From: Dongia deserti
Lineage (GTDB): Bacteria > Pseudomonadota > Alphaproteobacteria > Dongiales > Dongiaceae
Assembly: GCF_003574735.1 (NCBI RefSeq)
Contig: NZ_QORW01000007.1
Location: 124,001 to 188,000, forward strand
Direction: 5' to 3'
DNA length: 64,000 nt
This document shows, in pieces, positions 56,474 to 64,000 of the stretch; the first letter of the stretch is position 1, and each line of letters starts with the position of its first letter. The notes under the pieces were generated by a model. The model was not told the DNA's origin. It was given only the letters and a program-made list of their open reading frames with translations, and made no database searches. Position numbers and translations under genes: made by a program.

Positions 56474-56881
56474 ATGGATTTGATGGAAAGCTTGATGATC
56501 TCCGCCGCCGGCATGCGGGTGCAAGGCCAGCGCCTGCGCGTGGTGGCGGAAAACATCGCCAACGCGAACTCGGTCTCGGAAGTTCCCGGCGGTGATCCTT
56601 ATCGCCGCAAGACCATCAGCTTCAAGAACGCGCTCGACCGGGAGCTCGGGATGGCAACCGTACAGGTCAGCAAGGTTGGCGTCGATACCAGCGACTTCCG
56701 CATGAAATACGATCCCGGCAATCCCGCAGCCGACGCGAAGGGCTATGTCAAGTTGCCCAACGTCAACAGCCTCATCGAGATGAGCGACATGCGCGAGGCG
56801 CAGCGCTCCTACGAGGCCAATCTGCGCGCAATCGAAGTCGCGCGCACGATGCTTCAGCGAACCATCGATCTGATCCGCTAG
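56474..56881 (+). CDS. flgC: FlgC, proximal rod protein
   Basis: 135 residues. MESLMISAAGMRVQGQRLRV, VAENIANANSVSEVPGGDPY and LPNVNSLIEMSDMREAQRSY are typical. It lies 40 bp after flgB with a CAGGAGGTGA ribosome-binding site. Confidence 0.96.
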   Translation: MDLMESLMISAAGMRVQGQRLRVVAENIANANSVSEVPGGDPYRRKTISFKNALDRELGMATVQVSKVGVDTSDFRMKYDPGNPAADAKGYVKLPNVNSLIEMSDMREAQRSYEANLRAIEVARTMLQRTIDLIR

Positions 56882-56895
56882 GAGAGGCTTAGGAT

Positions 56896-57216
56896 ATGGC
56901 CAACGGAGTCGTCGCAGGTGCCGGCAGTGCGGTTGCCGCCTACAACGCCGCTCTCAAGCGGATGGGGGTACCGGGCATCGAATCGCGCGAGCAGGCGGGG
57001 CCTGGATTTTCCGAGGTGCTGCAGCAGCTCGCCCAGAACGCGATCGACACCACCCGCGGCGCCGAGAAGGCGTCACTGCAGGCGGTCGAAGGCAAGAGCG
57101 ACCTTCAGCAGGTGGTGAATGCGGTAACGGCGGCGGAGCTGACGGTGCAGACCGTCACCGCGGTTCGCGATCGCGTGATCGCCGCCTATCAAGAAATCCT
57201 CCGTATGCCGATCTGA
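56896..57216 (+). CDS. fliE: FliE, hook-basal body adaptor
   Basis: 106 residues. GFSEVLQQLAQNAIDTTRGA, AEKASLQAVEGKSDLQQVVN and AVTAAELTVQTVTAVRDRVI, AAYQEILRMPI match FliE. FliE joins the MS-ring to the rod. It starts 14 bp after flgC. Confidence 0.95.
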   Translation: MANGVVAGAGSAVAAYNAALKRMGVPGIESREQAGPGFSEVLQQLAQNAIDTTRGAEKASLQAVEGKSDLQQVVNAVTAAELTVQTVTAVRDRVIAAYQEILRMPI

Positions 57217-57231
57217 GGCGCTTAGAGTTAC

Positions 57232-57492
57232 ATGGATGAGGCAGTTCTCCTCGAGGTCGGCCGCGACGCGGTGATCGTCGCGCTCAAGCTCGGCGCGCCG
57301 CTGATGCTGATCGCATTGCTGATCGGCCTCACCATCTCGCTGTTCCAGGCGCTCACGCAGATCCAGGAGGTCACGCTGACCTTCGTGCCGAAGATCATCG
57401 TAGTGTTCATCTCGATGCTCCTGCTAGCGCCCTTCATGCTCCACACGCTCATCGACTTCACCGAGCGGATCATGCAGCAGGCGGCTGGATGA
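57232..57492 (+). CDS. fliQ: FliQ, flagellar export gate protein
   Basis: 86 residues, two membrane helices. LGAPLMLIALLIGLTISLFQ, ALTQIQEVTLTFVPKIIVVF and ISMLLLAPFMLHTLIDF are the family signature. The stop overlaps the fliR start by 4 bp. Confidence 0.97.
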   Translation: MDEAVLLEVGRDAVIVALKLGAPLMLIALLIGLTISLFQALTQIQEVTLTFVPKIIVVFISMLLLAPFMLHTLIDFTERIMQQAAG

Positions 57493-58256
57493 ACCTGGAG
57501 CAGCTGGTCACCAGCAATCTTTTCCAGTTCTTCCTGGTGTTCGCGCGGCTCGGCAGTGCGATCATGCTGTTGCCCGGCTTCGGTGAGGCCTATGTGTCTC
57601 CCCGCATCCGCCTGGTGTTCGCGCTGACGGTCAGCCTTGCCTTGATGCCGATGATTTCCGATCGTTTGCCGCTCTTGCCGGCCGGCATGGGCGAGTTCGC
57701 CGGGTTGCTCGTGATGGAGATCGGGATCGGCCTCTTCTTCGGGATGATCGCGCGCCTCATCCTCCTGGGCGTGCAGACCGCGGGCAGCATCATCTCCTTG
57801 CAGATCGGCATCGCCAGCGCCCTGGTCGCCGATCCGACGACTCAGCAGCAGGCTGCGGTCACAGGCAACTTCCTGCTGGCCTTGACCATCGTGCTGATTT
57901 TCGCGACCGGCCTCGACCACATGACACTGAAGGGCCTGGTCGGGACCTACGCCATCTTTCCGCCCGGCCAGATTCCGCCGATGAGCGACGTCGCGGATCA
58001 TGCTGCGCGCATCGTCGCCGACAGCTTCGCCGTTGCCATGGCGATGACGGCGCCGTTCCTGGTCTACGGAATCGTGTTCGCGACAGCGCTGGGACTGCTG
58101 GCGCGGCTCATGCCGACGCTGCAAGTCTTTTTCATCGCCATGCCGGCGCAGCTCCTTGCCGGCTTCGCGCTGATGGCGATCGCCCTGACGAGCATGATGC
58201 TCTACTTCCTATCGGCCTATGAGGAACGGATGTCGCTGTTCCTCGGCGGCGGCTGA
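57489..58256 (+). CDS. fliR: FliR, flagellar export gate protein
   Basis: 255 residues with about six membrane helices. FARLGSAIMLLPGFGEAYVS, PRIRLVFALTVSLALMPMIS, EIGIGLFFGMIARLILLGVQ and MPTLQVFFIAMPAQLLAGFA are typical of FliR. It overlaps fliQ by 4 bp. Confidence 0.96.
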   Translation: MNLEQLVTSNLFQFFLVFARLGSAIMLLPGFGEAYVSPRIRLVFALTVSLALMPMISDRLPLLPAGMGEFAGLLVMEIGIGLFFGMIARLILLGVQTAGSIISLQIGIASALVADPTTQQQAAVTGNFLLALTIVLIFATGLDHMTLKGLVGTYAIFPPGQIPPMSDVADHAARIVADSFAVAMAMTAPFLVYGIVFATALGLLARLMPTLQVFFIAMPAQLLAGFALMAIALTSMMLYFLSAYEERMSLFLGGG

Positions 58257-58271
58257 GGCTGAGGACAAGCC

Positions 58272-59342
58272 ATGGCCGAAGAGCAGGACGATTCCCAGAA
58301 AACCGAAGACCCGACTAGTCGGCGGCTTGATGAAGCGCGCAAGCGCGGTCAGGTCGCCAACTCCCGCGAGATCAACAACCTGCTGATGCTGACCGTGTTC
58401 TCGCTGTCGGTTCTGCTGTTCGGCGGAACAGCGGCGGGCGCGATCTACAAGTCGACCATGCCGTTCATCGAATCGCCGGACCTGATTCCGACGGATTTCG
58501 GACACCTGGTCGAGATCGGCTGGCAGCTGCTCGGCGCGCTGCTGATTGCCGGCATCATTCCACTGGTGCTCGCGCTCGCCGCGGCGGTCGGCGCCGGCTA
58601 TCTGCAGTTCGGCCTTATCTTCTCGGCCGAGAGCATCACGCCGAAGTTCAGCAAGATCTCGCCGCTCGGCGGCCTCAAGCGGATGTTCTCCATGCGGTCG
58701 TTGGCGGAGTTCGTGCGCGGCCTGCTGAAGATCGCGGTGGTGGCGTCGGTCGCCTTGTTCCTGATCGTGCCGGAGGTGGTGCACTTCCACAAGCTGATCG
58801 GGATGGAGATGATCCAGCTCCTGTCCGAAGTCAGAGGGCTGCTCGCCAGGTTGATGATTGGGGTGGTGGCGATCGTTGCCGCCATCGCTACTCTCGACGT
58901 GATCTATCAGCGCATGCAGCATCTACGCGAGATGCGCATGTCGCGCCAGGAGATCAAGGACGAGTTCAAGGAGACCGAAGGCGATCCGCTGGTCAAGGGC
59001 CGTCTGCGACAATTGCGCATGGAACGCACGCGCCGGCGCATGATGGCCCAGGTGCCGCAATCGGACGTGGTTGTCACAAATCCAACGCATTATGCCGTGG
59101 CGCTGAAATACGACCCCGGCACGATGTCGGCCCCCAAGATGATGGCCAAGGGCGTCGACAAGATCGCAGAGAAGATCCGCGAAATCGCCAAGGAGCACGG
59201 CATCCCGGTGATCGAGAACCCGCCCTTGGCCCGCGGCCTATACGCGGCGGTAGAGGTCGACCAGGAGGTGACGCCGGAGTTCTATAAGGCAGTGGCCGAG
59301 CTCATCAGCTATATCTTCAGGCTGAAGGGCCGACGGCTGTAG
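58272..59342 (+). CDS. flhB: FlhB, flagellar export switch protein
   Basis: 356 residues. The N-terminal EDDSQKTEDPTSRRLDEARK and GQVANSREINNLLMLTVF, four membrane helices, and the autocleavage motif NPTH at residues 270-273 (VVTNPTHYAVALKYDPG) define FlhB. It switches export from rod/hook to filament proteins together with FliK. It starts 15 bp after fliR and ends the flgB operon. Confidence 0.97.
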   Translation: MAEEQDDSQKTEDPTSRRLDEARKRGQVANSREINNLLMLTVFSLSVLLFGGTAAGAIYKSTMPFIESPDLIPTDFGHLVEIGWQLLGALLIAGIIPLVLALAAAVGAGYLQFGLIFSAESITPKFSKISPLGGLKRMFSMRSLAEFVRGLLKIAVVASVALFLIVPEVVHFHKLIGMEMIQLLSEVRGLLARLMIGVVAIVAAIATLDVIYQRMQHLREMRMSRQEIKDEFKETEGDPLVKGRLRQLRMERTRRRMMAQVPQSDVVVTNPTHYAVALKYDPGTMSAPKMMAKGVDKIAEKIREIAKEHGIPVIENPPLARGLYAAVEVDQEVTPEFYKAVAELISYIFRLKGRRL

Positions 59343-59346
59343 GCTC

Positions 59347-59377
59347 TTGCACCGACGCGGCAAATTTCGGCTATGAT
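59347..59377 (+). promoter_or_regulatory. Weak candidate sigma-70 promoter before cckA
   Basis: TTGCAC, a 19-bp spacer and TATGAT, ending 92 bp before the cckA ATG. The spacer is long, so this is only a candidate. Confidence 0.25.
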
Positions 59378-59469
59378 GCGGGAAGTGGGGTTTGGGGGCC
59401 ATTCTTGATGCACCGCTGTAGCGGAGCAGGCGTAGCGCAGGACGCGCCGCGGGTAAGGGATACCAGGGC

Positions 59470-61845
59470 ATGACCTGGTCTTGGGAATTCGGCCTGCTGG
59501 CCGCGATTTCGGTGCTGGCCTTGGTGCTGGCCCTCATCGCGTGGCGTCGCCGCTACATTGCCGACCTGCTGGAAGCCAGCCTCAATGCGACCCATCAGGG
59601 CCGCCAGGTGGTGGACCGCACCGGCACGGTCAAGTTCGACAATAGCGCCTTCCGCCGCCTGTTCGGTGACGAGCGTACGCCGTTGAGCGTTATCCTGGAA
59701 CGGCGGGCTTTCGACGCGGCGGCGCGCGCTTCGATCGAGCGGATCGAGCATGCGCTGGCGGAGCGGGGCGAGGCGCATGGCGATGTCGCGATCCTCAATG
59801 CCGACGGCAAGCGCGAGATCCTGGCGGTATTCGCCAATCGCTTGACGCGCTTTGGTGATCACGTCTCCTGGGGCGTCGAGGTCATCACAACTCAGCGCGA
59901 GATCGAGGAGTATATCCGCTCCGATCACGAGAAGTTCGCCGACCTGATCGAGAATGCGCCGGTCGGTTTCTATTCGGTCGATGAATCCGGCCGCTTCCTG
60001 TTCGTCAACTCGACACTGGCCCACTGGCTGGGGCTCGATGTCGAGGTCGAGGCCCAGCATCAGCTCCGGCTGCACGATCTGGTTTATCCGCGGCCGCCGG
60101 AATTGATCCCGGCCTTTTCGCCGTTCTCCGACCCGTCCTCGCGCAGCGGCGAAGTGATGTTGATGGGGCCGAACGGCCGCAAGCTGCTGGTTTACGTGCG
60201 GCAGGACGTGGTCAATGTGCAGGGCGTCGACCCGACCGGCAAGGCCGGCATCCGCACCCGCTCTATTGTCCATGACCTGACGCGTGAGCGCGAGTTCGAG
60301 CGAGCGCTGCAGACATCCGAACAATATTTCCAGCGCTTCTTCGAAGAGGCGCCGACCGGCATCCTGTTGCTTGATGCCGATCGCAAGGTCGAGCAGCTGA
60401 ACTCGGCCTTCACCAACCTGTTCGGCGAGATGGTGCCGGTAGGCGCTGGCTTGGGTTCGCTGGTGGCGAATGAGGATCTGCCTCAGGCAGAGGAACATCT
60501 GCGCCGCGTCGCGGAGCTGGGCCGCGCCGTCCTGCCGATCACCGTGCGCCTCAAGGGCAAACGGCAGGCGAGCGTTATCATCTATGCCTCGCGGCGCGAG
60601 GATAAGGGCCAGACGGTCGGTTTCATCCTGCACTTGATCGACACGACCGAGCAGAAGCGCCTGGAGGCACAGTTCGCTCAGTCGCAGAAAATGCAGGCGG
60701 TCGGTCTGCTGGCCGGCGGCATCGCGCACGATTTCAACAACCTGCTGACGGCGATGATCGGTTTCTGCGACCTGCTGCTGCTGCGCCATCGCGCCGGCGA
60801 TCAGTCCTTCGCCGACATCATGCAGATCAAGCAGAACGCCAACCGCGCCGCCAACCTGGTGCGCCAGTTGCTCGCCTTCTCGCGCCAGCAGACGCTGCAG
60901 CCGCGCGTGCTGCAGGTGACCGACGTGCTGGCCGAAGTCTCGCACCTGTTGCGGCGCCTGATCGGCGAGAACATCGAACTCGCCATGGTGCATGGCCGCG
61001 ACCTCTCTCCGGTGCGCGTCGACCAGGGTCAGCTTGAGCAGGTCATCATCAACCTCGCGGTCAATGCACGCGACGCCATGCCCAATGGTGGCCGGCTGCG
61101 CATCCGCACCGAGAACGTGATCACCAAGGAGCCGATCCAGCGCGGTGCGGAGGTCATGCCGCCCGGCCGCTATGTGATGATCGAGATCACCGACGCCGGC
61201 ACCGGCATCCCGCCGGAGATCATGGACCGCATCTTCGAGCCGTTCTTCTCCACCAAGTCGGTCGGTTCCGGCACCGGCCTCGGCCTCTCCACCGTCTACG
61301 GCATCGTACGCCAGACCGGCGGCTACGTTTTCGTCGACAGCACGGTGGGCGAGGGCGCGACCTTCCGCATCTATCTGCCGGAGCACCAGGCGGAAGCGGG
61401 GACCGTCCAGCGTCTCGATGGCAAGGAAGAAGCGGCCCGCGATCTGACCGGCATCGGCACGATCCTCCTGGTGGAGGACGAGGATGCGGTACGCCTGTTC
61501 AGCGCGCGCGCTCTGCGCAACAAAGGCTACCAGGTGCTGGAAGCACGCTCCGGCGAGGCGGCGCTCGAAATTGTCGGCGAGCACTTGAACGAGATCGACC
61601 TCATCATCAGCGATGTGGTGATGCCGCGTATCGACGGCCCGACCATGGTCAAGGAAGTGCGGTCGCGCCGCGCCGATCTGCCAGTGATCTTCATCTCCGG
61701 CTATGCCGAGGATGCGTTCCGGCGCCGAATCGATGCCGGCGAGGAGGTGAACTTCCTGCTGAAGCCTTTCACCCTGAAGCAACTCGCCGCCAAGGTGAAG
61801 GAAGTGCTCGAGCCGCATACCGAACGTCGGCGGGCGGCAAACTAA
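59470..61845 (+). CDS. cckA: CckA-type hybrid histidine kinase of the CtrA pathway
   Basis: 791 residues. One N-terminal membrane segment ([19 protein letters not shown]), PAS-like sensor domains (about 40-140, 160-285 and 300-400), HisKA with phospho-His420 ([16 protein letters not shown]), HATPase_c with [14 protein letters not shown] and [13 protein letters not shown], and a C-terminal receiver with Asp715 ([13 protein letters not shown]). This order is that of CckA, which sends phosphate through ChpT to CtrA and CpdR. Caulobacter CckA has two membrane helices; here only one is clear. Its neighbours flhB and recA are not fused to it. It likely controls the CtrA boxes seen across this window. 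Confidence 0.93.
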   Translation: MTWSWEFGLLAAISVLALVLALIAWRRRYIADLLEASLNATHQGRQVVDRTGTVKFDNSAFRRLFGDERTPLSVILERRAFDAAARASIERIEHALAERGEAHGDVAILNADGKREILAVFANRLTRFGDHVSWGVEVITTQREIEEYIRSDHEKFADLIENAPVGFYSVDESGRFLFVNSTLAHWLGLDVEVEAQHQLRLHDLVYPRPPELIPAFSPFSDPSSRSGEVMLMGPNGRKLLVYVRQDVVNVQGVDPTGKAGIRTRSIVHDLTREREFERALQTSEQYFQRFFEEAPTGILLLDADRKVEQLNSAFTNLFGEMVPVGAGLGSLVANEDLPQAEEHLRRVAELGRAVLPITVRLKGKRQASVIIYASRREDKGQTVGFILHLIDTTEQKRLEAQFAQSQKMQAVGLLAGGIAHDFNNLLTAMIGFCDLLLLRHRAGDQSFADIMQIKQNANRAANLVRQLLAFSRQQTLQPRVLQVTDVLAEVSHLLRRLIGENIELAMVHGRDLSPVRVDQGQLEQVIINLAVNARDAMPNGGRLRIRTENVITKEPIQRGAEVMPPGRYVMIEITDAGTGIPPEIMDRIFEPFFSTKSVGSGTGLGLSTVYGIVRQTGGYVFVDSTVGEGATFRIYLPEHQAEAGTVQRLDGKEEAARDLTGIGTILLVEDEDAVRLFSARALRNKGYQVLEARSGEAALEIVGEHLNEIDLIISDVVMPRIDGPTMVKEVRSRRADLPVIFISGYAEDAFRRRIDAGEEVNFLLKPFTLKQLAAKVKEVLEPHTERRRAAN

Positions 61846-62008
61846 CAAACTGGATACAAATGATAATTTTTGATTTGTTCTCGTTCTGATCTATTTCCTT
61901 TACAAGGAGAACAAAACGTGTATTTTGGCCCCCACGCACCAACGCCATGACGGCCCGGCTGCGGAAGATTTGGCAGTCCTCTCGATATGATCTAAGTGGG
62001 GGTAGGCA
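61846..62008. promoter_or_regulatory. recA promoter region with inverted repeat and partial SOS-like motif
   Basis: 163 bp, locally A/T-rich. It holds a perfect 9-bp inverted repeat TTTGTTCTC (61874-61882) / GAGAACAAA (61907-61915), and GTTC-N7-TTTC (61883-61897), one mismatch from the alphaproteobacterial LexA motif GTTC-N7-GTTC. Either could mediate SOS control. Confidence 0.42.
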
Positions 62009-63082
<1,074 letters not shown>

Positions 63083-63101
63083 GCCTCCCAGGAGAACCCC
63101 A

Positions 63102-63124
63102 GAGAGCTCACCCCCCGAGCTCTC
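63102..63124 (+). terminator. Hairpin after recA
   Basis: GAGAGCTC-ACCCCCC-GAGCTCTC, a perfect 8-bp stem 20 bp after the recA stop. No T-run follows, so termination strength is uncertain. Confidence 0.5.
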
Positions 63125-63254
63125 CCTTCGGGCGCGCTGATCCCCCGTCAGTGCGCCCGCACCTTTTCTGGGCTGTGCGAGCCGCATCAGGCGCATAGGT
63201 GCCCTGGCAAAAGCCCATATCCGGCAGGGCTTCCGCCCTTGCCGCCGCCCCTGA

Positions 63255-64000
<746 letters not shown>

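Noticed and set aside
59371-61848. 825-codon open frame on the minus strand
   Set aside because: It is the antisense shadow of cckA, whose motifs are unmistakable.

Overview
This window comes from the chromosome of a GC-rich alphaproteobacterium with a Rhodospirillales-like character. The main evidence is a CtrA-type regulatory layer: CckA, SciP and FlbD are all encoded here, and TTAA-N7-TTAA boxes lie in front of flagellar operons. FliX, FlbT and FlaF homologues, a cysteine-poor DksA and recA followed by alaS agree with this. By protein recognition, about two thirds of the window is one long flagellar and motility region.

Layout, left to right. (1) 1-7029, leftward: sciP, then fliF-fliG-fliH-fliN-motA-flbD-flhA (flhA cut by the window edge). 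(2) 7179-16053, leftward operon flgE-flgK-flgL-fliK-flgD behind a sigma-54 promoter. (3) 16511-19647: a glycan-type island with a methyltransferase-kinase fusion and two glycosyltransferases. (4) 19789-30826: the filament locus, with a flagellin-flbT-flaF-unknown operon, a 1116-residue TPR/glycosyltransferase protein resembling Caulobacter FlmG, a second TPR protein and a second large flagellin. (5) 31173-38884: a FlaG-like gene, flgI-flgJ-flgN-like, fliX, dksA, a nucleotidyltransferase-like gene, and flgF-flgG-flgA-flgH. (6) 39203-47196, rightward: fliL-fliM-(PflI-like)-(MotE-like), cheY-cheZ and a giant exported TPR protein. (7) 47220-53928: a non-flagellar block with a sugar 1-dehydrogenase-like gene, a TRAP transporter, and a phosphoribosyltransferase / alpha-beta hydrolase / erythromycin-esterase-like cassette. 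(8) 54028-59342: fliP-fliO and partners leftward, flgB-flgC-fliE-fliQ-fliR-flhB rightward. (9) 59470-64000: cckA, recA, alaS (cut).

The genes fit a transcriptional cascade. CtrA-type boxes precede the early genes (fliF, sciP, fliL, cheY, fliX, flgB, the fliO/fliP operon and a FlaG-like gene). Five sigma-54 promoters with GG-N10-GC spacing precede the later structural genes (flgE, flgI, flgF and both flagellins). Dyads of the form CGGCA...TGCCG lie near several of these promoters and are candidate FlbD sites. FlbD and FliX, the usual coupling factors of this checkpoint, are both encoded here.

The most unusual content is a roughly 85-residue beta-type module inserted nine times across FlgE, FlgK and FlgL; two 737-747-residue flagellins flanking a TPR-glycosyltransferase whose catalytic domain appears duplicated with a degenerate second copy; and a methyltransferase-kinase fusion reminiscent of O-antigen capping enzymes, beside two glycosyltransferases. 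I saw no rRNA, tRNA, CRISPR array, transposase or prophage genes.
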